From assembly GCA_022559845.1 (NCBI GenBank), contig CM040126.1, forward strand, positions 221,904,641-221,968,640: a DNA stretch of 64,000 nucleotides, written 5' to 3'. The translations under genes were made by a program, and so were the position numbers. Of the stretch, positions 52,920 to 64,000 are shown one piece after another. Under the pieces are notes generated by a model. That model had not been told where the DNA came from. It worked only from the letters and a program-made list of their open reading frames with translations, and did no database searches. The stretch comes from Amorphophallus konjac (lineage: Eukaryota > Streptophyta > Magnoliopsida > Alismatales > Araceae). Numbering within the stretch: the stretch's first letter is position 1; each line of letters starts with the position of its first letter.

Positions 52920-55261
52920 TGTAAGGCCCGTGCCTTATTGGATCCTTAACGGATTTTGTTCTTGTATTTGTTCTGGAATTTTCGGCTATTTTTCTGGATT
53001 TTTAGGAATTTATCTGGTATTTTTTCGATTTTATTTGGAGCCTTGAGGGTTATCAGAAATTACTAAGATTTTAATATATATAATAATTATATTATATATA
53101 TTTTAATTTATTTTTTATTTCTTTTAATCCCTCACCCCCTCTCTCTCTCTCTCCCTCGTCGATCTCACTCTCCCTCACGCTATCTCTCTCTAGCCGATCG
53201 CCTCTCCCCCTTTCTCTTGGGATTAGGGCGAGTCGACGTCGGTTTGAGGCGTGGTTGGCGCCGTTGGATTCCTCGCGTCGAGAGGAACGCGTGGGTACCC
53301 ATTTCGGCATGATTCGGTGATCGTGGGAGCGAGGTGGAGCGTGAAGGCCTCGTGGCTCTTCCTCCTTGCATGCGACCATTTCGTCGGTTTCGGCTCGCAA
53401 AAGGTAGGGGGACGGAATCCTGATCTTGCTAGGATCATTTCTTATAGCTCGTTCTTCCGATTAGAGTCCCGTAGCACGCATAATGTTCATTTTTCCTATT
53501 TGTGGGGGTTTAGCTAAATCCTTGAGTTTAATGCTTTTTAGGCATTGCATGTGATGTTTTTAGGTGTTAAATTGTTGTATACGATGTATGGTTTGACAGG
53601 TTACAGGTTTCTACGTCGATACCCGACGATTTTTATCGTCTGGGAGGGCTCTGGTTTTCAAACCGAACCCGCCCGTGTCCCAGGTGGTGTGACGGTCCTG
53701 CCAGGAACCGTCACATGCCTGACGGTCCTTAAAGGACGCGTCATTTCCAAACAACGGCCCGACGAGGGTGCGTTATTTGGAGAGTAACGGTGGGATCCCC
53801 ATCCGTTACTCGTCTTGCTTTTCGCGTTGACTTGGTCAGGCGGTTAGCCCGACGGCCAGTCGACCGGCCGTCGCTTCCGTCCGACGCGCCTGAGCGAGCG
53901 CGTCGCTTCGCCTGCAACTGATTTCGAACGCTGTATGTTGGGTTTTGGCCTCGGGTGAATGTAACGGCGGTGACCCAACGCGTTGCATTGATGTAACGCA
54001 CAGGACCCCTACCGTCACATTCCCTTTTGGGTCTTTTGAGCTGGAACTCAGGCGGAAGTAACGGATGGAGACAGACGCGTCGTTCTTGGTGTAACGCGCT
54101 AGTCCCCGACCGCCGCTTGCCTGTTGGTTTGAAATAGTTGCCAGCCTTCTCGTTATGTGTTCCATTCTATATATATATGCCATGTTTACGTTACTGTAGT
54201 ATTTGATGGCGTGTTTCTATATCCCAATAGAATAGCTTTTCTTTCCATGCAATGGAACCACTGCTGTTGCCCTAAGGTCTGTTGAGTGCCGACCCGCTTG
54301 AGGATAGCGGAGGGGTGTTTCCCATACACGGTTTGTAAGCTAGTTCCGTGGGCTCCCAGCCAATGGTAGCGTCCTACCAAGGGAGAAAACTAGCTAGAGG
54401 GCCTGGCTCAGGCTAGAGTCAGTGTGTGCACACGTAGTCGGAGACTGTGGACTGACACCGACGGGTGCCACTCCGACTGGTCACTTGGTTTGGTACTGTT
54501 TACGCGCTCAGCTTGTCGTTTACCGACTGCGAGTGCTTGAGACGCAGTGTAAGTCGTCAGTGGACGCTTCTGGTTTCTGCTCCAGTGGTTATCCTTCCTT
54601 ATTGTTTGGATTAGTTAAGGCTTATTCTACTTGGTAGATTTAGCTTTAGTCGCTTGCATTTACTGATTATTGGCATGCGTTAGCTGTTATACCTGCTTAG
54701 TTAGAGTTTACAGCTTTCTTATGATTAGTTAATCATGCCAATGCCTGTTATTTTATTTAAATGCATGCTCTAATTGCCTTAATTTATGTATGAATGCTTG
54801 TTTAGTGCGAGGTAGGGATCCGCGTGACCCCTACTGAGTCTGGCTGTGACTCACCCTTCTCCTTTCAGGTGAGCCGCGCCCGTCGTCTCCTGGTGCTTCG
54901 TAAGCTATTTTGGAGACCGCGTCTAGCTGCCAGCTTTAGTCGAGCCGCCTTTTGAGGCTTCTGTTGTACTTTTGCCGGGGTATGCCCCGCGTAGTTGTAC
55001 CCTTGTGGACTAGTACTCTTGTTTATCTGGACTAGTATATATATATCACTCTGGTTATTTTGAATTGCTTCCGCACTTGTGTTAATTTTATTACTTAATT
55101 GTAATCTACACGTTCCAAATTCCAGTTCATTATACATTCCCTCGACAAAACCCTACTAACCCTTCAGGGGCCTCATCAGCCTCTTGGGTGGCTTCCCCAG
55201 TTCTTGGTATCGGTGTATCGATGTTATCGGTATATCGGTATCCTGAACTCTGGTCGTTACA
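52920..55261 (+). repeat. 3' LTR of copy G (2,342 bp)
   Basis: It starts TGTAAGGCCC and ends GGTCGTTACA. Compared with copy F it lacks about 35 bp near 54,110 (a piece between CCCCGACCG and CCGCTTGCC). Confidence 0.94.
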
Positions 55262-56656
55262 TATAGACTCTTCAATCGACAGGCAGACAATGTATATACT
55301 TGCTCAGTGTATGGACTTGATTGAACGAACATGCAATGTATATACTTGCTCAGCCTGAGGCAATGTCTAGACTTAAACCATGATGCATGCAATGCAACGA
55401 AGATACAGACTGTATAGAATTTGGCAAAGGCATGAGACGTTCCCTAAGACATTGAAGCCTGTATAGACTTTATAAGCAGCAAATGAGCAAGTGTGAACAC
55501 TGAGTGAGTGTATAGACTTGTGAGACTTTATGCGATCTCAATGTATATACTTGCAGTTAAATGCATTAGTTAACCAAGTGTGTAGAGTGTATACACTTGG
55601 AAGCCTTCAAGCGTCCTCGGTGTACAGACTTGTAACAAGCCTATCGGATGTATAGACTTCGATGAGAGCAATGCATGAGCACCCAATGTACAGACATCAT
55701 GTCCCTGCAGCTGACGACCCTAGTGTATAGACTTGCTGAGGGAGAGACTGTACAGACTTGAAGCAAAGCAAGGCAATCGAGTGTGTAGACTTGACTGCAG
55801 CGAGCACAGGCTGTACATACTTGGTGTGAAGAACACAAGCCAAGTGCAGTGTATGGACTTTATGCAAGAAAGCAAGTGTGCATAGTATAGACTTGAGTGA
55901 TGAGTGGACTTTCAATGAAGAGGCTGTACAGACATGATGAAATCACGATGTGTAGACTTGCCAATTATAGCTGGTCGATGTACAGACTAGAACAAGGCTA
56001 AGTCTGTACAGACTTGAACAAACACAGTGTATAGACTTTGGCAAGGCAACGTTGGTAAAACTACCAATGTGCAGACTTTCAAAGCTGAACGTAGGTAAAG
56101 AACCCAATGTGCAGACTTGGAAGTGCAACGTAGGAGCAGATGCCAATGTACAAACTTTATGATATGAAGCCAATGTACAGACTTGCAGATGCGAAGCAGA
56201 TGTACAGACTTTAAAGGCTGTGAACAACAAGGCATGCTGTACAGACTTACTCAATCAAACTGATGTATAGACTTTGAAGGATTTGAACGGGAGAATGTCT
56301 AGACTTTAAGAACTGAAACTCACGTTGTACAGACTTTATGAGCACAGTCCAGTGTATAGACTTGATGCATTGAAGGCGATGTACAGTCTTGGACTCAAGG
56401 AATGGCTGTACAGACTCTGAGTGAAGGCATGAGCAGTGAATCAATGTGTAGACTTCACTTCAAGCAAGCTACATCCCAATGTTTAGACTTGCTGATGAAA
56501 CAGTCTGATGTACAGACTTGTCTAAATGCAAGCAATACACAGACTTGCAAAGACGCTGAATGAGACGGTCGGCTGTACAGACTTCGACTTCAATGCATGG
56601 GCTTTGAATGCTTGAGAGACGATGCATGAGACGCAAATTAAGACAGTAGGCTGTAC
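55262..56656 (+). repeat. Array of about 40-plus direct TGTRYAGACTTG motifs with non-repeating spacers
   Basis: The 11-12 bp motif TGTAYAGACTTG and close variants (TGTGCAGACTT, TGTGTAGACTT, TGTCTAGACTT, TGTATATACTTG) recur on the plus strand. Examples start near 55460, 55509, 55621, 55649, 55724, 55749, 55782, 55979, 56005, 56069, 56109, 56175, 56201, 56238, 56263, 56326, 56353, 56407, 56480, 56510 and 56574. Spacing is mostly 25-40 bp. Spacers do not obviously repeat. No inverted copies were noticed. Minus-strand open frames of 65-103 codons arise because the motif lacks stops in that direction. I do not consider them genes. Both flanking gypsy elements entered this array. Confidence 0.85.
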
Positions 56657-59020
56657 TGTAAGGCCCGTGCCTTAATGGATCCTTAACGGATTTTGTTCTT
56701 GTATTTGTTCTGGAATTTCTGGCTATTTTTTTGAATTTTTAGGAATTTATCTGGTATTTTTCCGGATTTATTTGGAGCTTTGAGGGTTATTAGAAATTAA
56801 TAAGATTTTAATATATATAATAATTATATTATATATATATTATTTTTATTTTTATTTCTTTTAATCTCTCACCCTCACCCCCTCTCTCTCCCTCGTCGAT
56901 CTCACTCTCCCTCACGCTCTCTCTCTCTAGCTGATCGCCTCTCCCCCTTTCTCTTGGGATTCGGGCGAGTCGACGTCGGTTTGAGGCGTGGTTGGCGCCG
57001 TTGGATTCCTCGCGTCGAGAGGAACGCGTGGGTACCCATTTCGGCATGATTCGGTGATCGTGGGAGCGAGGTGGAGCGTGAAGGCCTCGTGGCTCTTCCT
57101 CCTTGCATGCGACCATTTCGTCGGTTTCGCCTCGCAAAAGGTAGGGGGATGGAATCCTGATCTTGCTAGGATCATTTCCTCTAGCTCGTTCTTTCGATTA
57201 GAGCCCCGTAGCATGCATAATGTCCATTTTTCTTATTTGTGGGGTTTTAGCTAAATTCTTGAGTTAATGCTTTTTAGGCATTGCATGTGATGTTTTTAGG
57301 TGTTAAATTGTTGTATACGATGTATGGTTTGACAGGTTACAGGTTTCTACGTCGATACCCGACGATTTTTGTCGTCCGGGAGGGCTCCGATTTTCAAACC
57401 GAACCCGCCCGTGTCCCAGGTGGTGTGACGGTCCTCCCAGGAACCGTCACATGCCTGACGGTCTTTAGAGGACGCGTCGTTTCCAAACAACGGCCCGATG
57501 AGGGTGCGTTATTTGGAGAGTAACGGTGGGATCCCCATCCGTTACTCGTCTTGCATTTTGCGTTGCCCAGGTCAGGCGGTTAGCCCGACGGCCAGTCGGC
57601 CGGCCGTCGCTTCCGTTCGACGCGCCTGAGCGAGCGCGTCGCTTCACCTGCGACTGATTTTCGAACGCTGTATGTTGGGTTTTGGCCTCGGGTTGATGTA
57701 CCGGCGGTGACCCAACGCGTCGCATTGATGTAACGCACAGGGCCCCTACCGTCACATTCCCTTTTGGGTTTTTTGAGCTGGAACTCAGGCGGAAGTAACG
57801 GATGGAGACAGACGTGTCGTTCTTGGTGTAACGCGCCAGTCCCCGACCGTCGCTTTCATGTAGCGCGTGGGCACCCGACCGCCGCTTGCCTGTTGGTTTG
57901 AAATAGTTGCCAGCCTTCTCGTTATGCGTTCCATTCTATATATATGCCATGTTTACGTTACTGTAGTATTTGATGGCGTATTTCTATATCCCAATAGAAT
58001 AGCTTTTCTTTCCATGCAATGGAACCACTGTTGTTGCCCTAAGGTCTGTTGAGTGCCGACCCGCTTGAGGATAGCGGAGGGGTGTTTCCCATACACGGTT
58101 TGTAAGCTAGTTCCGTGGGCTCCCAGCCAATGGTAGCGTCCTACCAAGGCAGAGAGGGCCTGGCTCAGGCTAGAGTTAGTGTGTGCACACGTGGTCGGAG
58201 ACTGTGGACTGACACCGACGGGTGCCACTCCGACTGGTTACTTGGTTTGGTACTGTTTACGCGCTCAGCTTGTCGTTTACCGACTGCGAGTGCTTGAGAC
58301 GCAGTGTAAGTCGTCAGTGGACGCTTATGATTTCTGCTCCAGTGGTTGTCCTTCCTTATTGTTTGGATTAGTTAAGGCTTATTCTATTTTGGTAGATTTA
58401 GTTTTAGTCGCTTGCATTTATTTAGCTTTGGCATGTGTTAGCTGTTCTACCTGCGTAGTTAGAGTTTACAGCTTTGCTTGAGTAGTTTATTCAAGCCATT
58501 GCCTGTCATTTTAATTAAATGCATGCTCTAATTGCCTTTATTTATGTATGAATGCTTGTTTAGTGCGAGGTAGGGATCCGCGTGACCCCTACTGAGTCTG
58601 GCTGTGACTCACCCTTCTCCTTTCAGGTGAGCCGCGCCCGTCGTCTCCCGGTGCTTCGTAAGCTATTTTGGAGACCGCGTCTAGCTGCCAACTTTAGTCG
58701 AGCCGCCTTTTGAGGCTTTTGTTGTACTTTTGCCGGGGTATGCCCCGTGTAGTTGTACCCTTGTGGACTAGTACTCTTGTTTATCTGGACTAGTATATAT
58801 ATATCACTCTGGTTATTTTGAATTGCTTCCGCACTTGTGTTAATTTTATTACGTAATTGTAATCTACACGTTCCAAATTCCAGTTCGTTATACATTCCCT
58901 CGACAAAACCCTACTAACCCTTCAGGGGCCTCATCAGCCTCTTGGGTGGCTTCCCCAGTTCTTGGTATCGGTGCATCGATGTTATCGGTGTATCGGTATC
59001 CTGAACTCTGGGTCGTTACA
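56657..59020 (+). repeat. 5' LTR of copy F (2,364 bp)
   Basis: It starts TGTAAGGCCC and ends GGTCGTTACA just before the primer site. It is very close to the copy G LTR by eye. Confidence 0.95.
56805..56935 (+). promoter_or_regulatory. Probable promoter in the 5' LTR of copy F
   Basis: A TATA-rich run (about 56,807-56,845) precedes CT-rich sequence (about 56,878-56,935), as in the other LTRs. The exact start is not known. Confidence 0.45.
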
Positions 59021-59022
59021 GT

Positions 59023-59034
59023 TGGTATCAGAGC
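59023..59034 (+). other. Primer-binding site of copy F
   Basis: TGGTATCAGAGC, two bases after the LTR. It is complementary to initiator tRNA-Met. Confidence 0.92.
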
Positions 59035-59172
59035 TGATGTTTGAGGAATTGTATAAGGAATTGAAATTTGTGTTTATCCAGAGCTAGTCCTGTGTCGTCT
59101 ATTGCTGGCTTAGGGTGTTTTCTGTATGATTGATGGATTTTATTGTTGTTTTATGATCTCGGCAGAGTAATT

Positions 59173-62100
59173 ATGCCGCCTCGTCGAGGATGACCTCCTC
59201 GAGTTCCTCGTCCTGGGAAGATAGCGGTTCTGCACCTCCTCCTGCAGTTCCTACTGTTCCTGCTGTCCCAATTGTTCCTCCTCCAGCGCCGATTGTTGCT
59301 CCTCAGGTTGAAGTGCCTGGCAGTCGAGGCAAGGCTTTGAAGGAATTCCTGATGTTCAATCCGCCTCCTTTCGATGGTCAAGCTGATCCAGAGGTTGCGA
59401 GGCAATGGCTGGATGCGATCGAGCGTGTATTTGTTTCGATGGAATGTGCTGAAGATGAGAAGGTTATGCTTGCCGCCTTTCAACTCCAGGGTACGGCCAT
59501 TACGTGGTGGAAAGCCGAGTGGCAGATTGCTTTTCATTCAAGACCTCTTCGGCAGATCACATGGGCAGAGTTCGCAGCTGCTTTCGAGTGTGCCTACACT
59601 CCTGCCTGTTTACAAATGGCAAAGATGTATCAATTTATGGAGCTGACTCAAGGCAGTATGACGGTGCTTCAGTATCGGAATAAGTTTATGGAATTGGGTC
59701 AGTATGCGCCCCATGTGCTGGCTAGTGAAGCTTTAAAGACACAGCAATTCTTGCAAGGTTTGAGGCCAGAGTTAAAGATGCCCCTGATTGCAAGTCGTGT
59801 TACAGACCTTGATAGTGCGTGCCAGACAGCTGTGGCACTTGAGCTGGAAATGACGAGGCCGGGTGGATATCCTCAGGCAGGGTTAGTTCAGCCCGCAGTA
59901 CAGTCTCAGCAGGCGTACCGACCACCAGTGCCAGGTGTTCCCTCAGTCCAGTCAGAGGTTAGCAGTGCTTCCTCTCCTTCCAAGACCAAGTTTAAGAGGT
60001 TCAAGAAGAAGAAGAAGTTTTTCCAGCAGCCATCCGGTACAGATGTAGTTCAGCAGCCGACAGCACCTTCTACTCAGACTCGTCAGAGCTCAGCTGTCAG
60101 TCAGCCATGGACGTGTCGGAGATGCGGTGGTCATCACAAGGGCCAGCCGTGTTCTCTTCCCGTTGTTTGCTTTCGGTGTGACCAGCCGGGTCATGTGGTT
60201 CGGGATTGCCCGCTGAGGCCGAAACAATTGCAAGCTCCTAAGTTTTCTCAACCTCAGCAGTCGCAATTCAGACCTCCTCCTGCACCGCAAGCTCAACAAC
60301 AGTTCTTTTCTCAAGCGTTGGCGTCTTCTCAGCAATCCTCAGCTGGATCTAAGAAGCAGAAAGGCAAGGTTTCTCATATGACTAGAGCTGATGTTGTTGC
60401 AGCCCATCTTGTGGAAGGTACGATTATGCTTTATGGTCTTTCAGCTCGTGTCTTATTTGATTCTGGTGCTACTCACTCTTTTATTTCTGAGGATTTCATG
60501 GCATGTATTGAGGAACCGACTTCAGAGATAACTTGTGAGATGTATGTTGAGATGCCTTCGGGAGATTTCATGATTACACCTTTGTGTTTGGAAGAGTCTC
60601 CTGTTTTGATCAATAATCACCAGTTGCCGGCGAGATTATATGCATTGCAGTTGGCAGATTATGATGTTATTCTGGGAATGGATTGGTTGGAGCATTATGG
60701 AGCTGTGGTTGACTGCAGATCGAAGAAAGTCTATTTTCAGCCACAGGGGAAATCAGCTTTTTATTTCCAAGGTATTCGATCCCGATCTTCTCGTATGATT
60801 ATTTTTGCTATTCGAGCCTATAGGTTGCTTAGTGCAGGTTGCCAGGGGTTTCTTGCTTCTGTGGTTGCTGTTGAAAAACCACAGCGGGATGTCTGTGATA
60901 TTCCTGTTGTTTGTGAGTTCCCTGATGTGTTTCCTGACGAGTTGCCAGGCTTGCCTCCAGAGCGAGAGATAGAGATGGTGATTGAACTGATTCCAGGTAC
61001 AGGCCCGTTAGCAAAGGCACCGTACCGAATGGCTCCAGCTGAATTGAAAGTACTACGAGCACAACTACTTGAATTACTGAAAAAGGTTATATTCGCCCCA
61101 GTTTTTCTCCGTGGAGTGCCCCGGTGCTATTAGTGAAAAAGAAAGATGGAAGCCTGAGACTTTGTATTGATTACAGGCAATTGAATCAGGTGACTATCAA
61201 GAATAAGTATCCGCTTCCCAGGATTGATGATTTGTTTGACCAGTTACAGTCTGCTACAGTCTTTTCACGGATTGATCTCCGGTCTGGCTACTTCCAATTG
61301 CGAATCCGGGAATCTGATGTGGAGAAGACAGCTTTCAGCACTCGATATGGTCACTTTGAATTTCTGGTGATGCCGTTTGGTTTGACTAATGCCCCAGCAG
61401 CTTTTACGGACCTAATGCAGCGTATCTTTCGTCCATTTCTTGATCAGTTTGTGGTGATCTTTGTTGATGATATTTTGATCTATTCTGCCTCTGATGAAGA
61501 TCATGTGCGGCATTTGAGGATCATTCTGCAGACTCTAAGAGATCACGAGCTTTATGCGAAGTTCAGTAAATGTGAATTCTGGCTTCGGGAAATTTATTTT
61601 CTTGGTCACGTGATTTCTGGTGACGGAGTGGCAGTGGACCCTGCAAAGATTGATGCTGTTTTAAGTTGGCAGAGGCCTAGAACTGTGACAGAAATACGGA
61701 GCTTCCTAGGTTTGGCTGGGTACTACCGCAGATTCATCCAAGATTTTGTGAAGATTACAGCCCCGATGACTAGACTGACTCGTAAAGATGTACCTTTTGT
61801 CTGGTCGGATCAGTGTGAGGCTAGCTTTGTTGAACTGAAAAGGCTATTGACTTCTTCTCTTGTGTTGACTTTGCCTTCCGACTCGGGTGGTTTTCTGGTT
61901 TGTACTGATGCTTCTCGAGTAGGTCTGGGTGCAGTGCTGATGCAACATGGTAAAGTTATCGCATATGCATCTCGGCAATTGAAACGACATGAAGCAAATT
62001 ATCCCACGCATGATCTGGAGCTAGCTGCAGTTATTTTTGCCTTAAAGATCTGGAGACATTATCTGTATGGCGAGAAATTTCAGATTCTTACTGATCACCA

Positions 62101-63777
62101 GAGTTTACAGTATATATTCTCCCAGAAAGATCTGAATCTCAGGCAGAGGCGATGAATGGAATTCATGAAAGATTTTGACTTTACACTCTCCTATCAGTCG
62201 GGCAAAATGAATGTTGTGGCTGATGCTCTGAGCAGGAAAGTGCAGGTCAGTCATTTGTTGCTTCATGAATGGAAATTGTGGAACTGGCTTCCGAGCGAGA
62301 CATTCAGTGCAGAGTTTCCTGCTGATCCGAAGATGGCAGTTCGTGCTAGTTTGATTTTGGGTTCAGCTGTATATCAGCAGATTCAAGAGGCCCAGCAAGC
62401 TGATTCTGATTTGGCCCGTGTTATATCAAGATATGATGTGGAATTTGATGCTGAGCTAGTTGTCAGTTTCCAGGGCAGATTATATGTTCCTCCTGATGAT
62501 TTGAGGCATGAGATTCTGAATGAAGCCCATGGTTCCCGTTTTGCTATTCATCCAGGTGTTACCAAGATGTATCAGAATTTGAAGAAGCAGTTCTGGTGGC
62601 CAGGTATGAAGAAAGACGTGGCTATATTTGTTTCTAAGTGCTTGACTTGTTAGCAGGTTAAAGCCGAACATCAAAAGCCCGGTGGTTTGCTTCAGCCATT
62701 AGAGATTCCGATGTGGAAATGGGACCATGTTACTACAGATTTTGTGGTGGGTTTGCCTCGAACTTCTCAAGGTTTTGATGGTATCTGGTTGCTTGTCGAC
62801 AGATTGACTAAAACTGCCAGATTATTGCCAATTAAGGTTGCCTGGAATGTGCAGAGGTTGGCCGAGCTATATGTGCAGAAGATCGTGCCACTGCATGGAG
62901 TTCCTGTTTCACTTGTGTCATATCGTGACCCACGTTTTACCTCCGGCTTCTGGCGTAGTTTCCAGAAGGTTTTGGGCACTGAGTTATCTTTCAGTTCAGC
63001 GTATCACCCACAGTCAGATGGACAGTCAGAGAGGACTATTCAGACTCTGGAAGACATGCTGAGATTGTGTTGCCTTGATTGGCAAGGTTCGTGGAGTCAG
63101 CATTTGCCACTTGTTGAATTTGCTTATAATAACAGTTTTCACTCTAGTATTGGAATGGCTCCTTATGAAGCACTATATGGTCGTCCATGTCGTACTCCCT
63201 TGAACTGGTTTGATGTTGGAGACAGATTGTTGACAGGACCTGAGATGGTGCAGCAGTGTTCGGATGTGGTTCGTCTGATCAGGCAGAGATTGTTGACGGC
63301 TCAGAGTCGACAGAAAAGTTATGCAGATCAGCGCAGACGTCCACTACAATTTGAGCTAGGAGATATGGTGTTTGTTAAAATATCTCCGATGAAAGGTGTT
63401 TCCAAGTTTGGGAAGCGTGGGAAGCTTAGTCCGCGGTATGTTGGCCCTTTCCGATCGTTGAGGCTATTCGTCAAGTAGCTTATCGTCTGCAACTACCCGC
63501 GGCCATGCAAGCTATTCATGATGTGTTCCACGTATCTCAGTTGAGGAAATATGTGCCGGATGCTTCTCATGTTCTCGATGATTCAGTTTGGCCTGAAGTG
63601 ACCGCTGATTTGTCTGCGCCAGAGTTTCCTCTCAGAATTGAAGACCGTCGTGAGTAGCGGTTGAGAAATAAAGTTATTCCTCTGGTAAGAGTTGCTTGGC
63701 AGCGTCACTCTGGTAATGAGTCCACTTGGGAACGCGAAGATGAGATGCGTCAGCTTTTTCCTTTCTTATTCCAGTAA
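59173..63777 (+). pseudogene. gag-pol polyprotein of copy F, nonsense codons and frameshifts
   Basis: The family start ATG (59173) is followed six codons later by a TGA (59191). A deletion of about 16 bp near 59,212 then changes frame. A different ATG at 59190 opens a 647-codon frame covering gag, the CCHC knuckle, protease (DSGATHSF) and the start of RT. A one-base deletion near 61,085 closes that frame. RT with FVDD and RNase H follow in another frame up to a TGA at 62153. Another stop is at 62651 in the integrase zinc region. The integrase core has SYRDPRF where the family has SDRDPRF, replacing the second catalytic aspartate. A one-base deletion near 63,450 and a TAG at 63655 (chromodomain) follow. 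The original end is the TAA at 63775. It is clearly inactive. Confidence 0.93.
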
Positions 63778-63841
63778 GGTATATGTCCTTTCTCAGTTTC
63801 CTCCTTTTTCCGTTGTAAATTTCGGGGGAAAAATTTTTATT

Positions 63842-63853
63842 AGGAGGGAGGGA
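63842..63853 (+). other. Polypurine tract of copy F
   Basis: AGGAGGGAGGGA lies one base before the 3' LTR. Confidence 0.88.
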
Positions 63854-63854
63854 C

Positions 63855-64000
63855 TGTAAGGCCCGTGCCTTAATGGATCCTTAACGGATTTTGTTCTTGT
63901 ATTTGTTCTGGATTTCTGGCTATTTTTCTGGATTTTTAGGAATTTATCTGGTATTTTTCCGGATTTATTTGGAGCATTGAGGGTTATTAGATATTAATAA
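63855..64000 (+). repeat. 3' LTR of copy F, first 146 bp
   Basis: It begins TGTAAGGCCC as in the 5' LTR and is cut off by the window edge. Confidence 0.93.

Larger units (their letters stand above)
52525..55261 (+). mobile_element. Tekay/Del-like copy G, only the 3' end remains
   Basis: It contains the last part of pol, a polypurine tract and a full-length 3' LTR. The left edge is an abrupt junction with monomer M7 that shares only TGA. The right edge joins TATAGACTC of the motif array. A normal insertion would have motif-array DNA on the left too, so the left part was lost by deletion or rearrangement. By eye it is closest to copy F. Confidence 0.93.
56657..64000 (+). mobile_element. Tekay/Del-like Ty3/gypsy retrotransposon, copy F (right end outside window)
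   Basis: It has a full 5' LTR, primer site, gag-pol and polypurine tract, and the first 146 bp of the 3' LTR. It is inserted directly after CTGTAC of an array motif. TGTAC (56652-56656) is therefore the predicted target duplication, expected again right after the 3' LTR outside the window. Confidence 0.94.

Noticed and set aside
55943..56254. A 103-codon minus-strand open frame with repeated VCT/SVH residues
   Set aside because: The residues come from the reverse of the TGTRYAGACTT motif in different frames, which happens to lack stops. There is no start context or domain, and similar frames exist in other phases.
55262..56656. CRISPR-like array
   Set aside because: The repeated part is only 11-12 bp, variable, and spaced irregularly. 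There are no cas genes, and the setting is a plant genome full of LTR elements.

Overview
The window looks like repeat-rich heterochromatin from a seed plant with a large genome. No working host gene could be supported. The plant assignment rests on four things: several copies of a chromodomain-bearing Ty3/gypsy element with an initiator-tRNA-Met primer site and a Tekay/Del-like domain order; an RTE-type LINE; a gag-only (TR-GAG type) LTR element; and a ubiquitin-L40 retropseudogene. The species cannot be named from the sequence.

Layout. Positions 1-9059 hold Tekay-like copy A (+), which enters the window inside its 5' LTR. It sits in a longer, related LTR (E1, minus strand; 9060-10320 and 19911-21257). 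E1 is also split by copy B (minus, 10321-19905, target duplication GGGGC). Positions 21258-21660 hold an unassigned stretch with a short gag-like tail. From 21661 to 52524 the base DNA is a tandem array of about 917-bp monomers. Each monomer has a block of spaced TATTTGTCACC motifs, an AT-rich block of shorter sub-repeats and a single-copy block. The array was invaded by: (1) a processed ubiquitin-L40 pseudogene (24315-28601, 18-bp target duplication), itself cut by a 3.67-kb solo LTR (E2, 24853-28521, GATGG); (2) an RTE LINE (30565-40774), itself cut by a 7.4-kb TR-GAG element (33121-40497, AAAAT); and (3) Tekay-like copy D (minus, 41406-50998, GCTCA). Removing the insertions on paper restores a 917-920 bp spacing in every interval but one.

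At 52525 the array is joined abruptly to the 3' end of another Tekay-like copy (G, to 55261). Next is a 1.4-kb stretch (55262-56656) with some 40 or more direct copies of an 11-12 bp motif, TGTRYAGACTTG, separated by non-repeating spacers. I did not recognise this motif array. Tekay-like copy F (+) starts at 56657, inside one of the motifs, and runs off the right edge.

All gag-pol copies are broken by nonsense codons and/or frameshifts, and most stops are C-to-T or G-to-A transitions, as expected for methylated, silenced DNA. The oldest layer is the monomer array and E1. The youngest visible events are the LTR elements with clean 5-bp duplications and similar LTR pairs.
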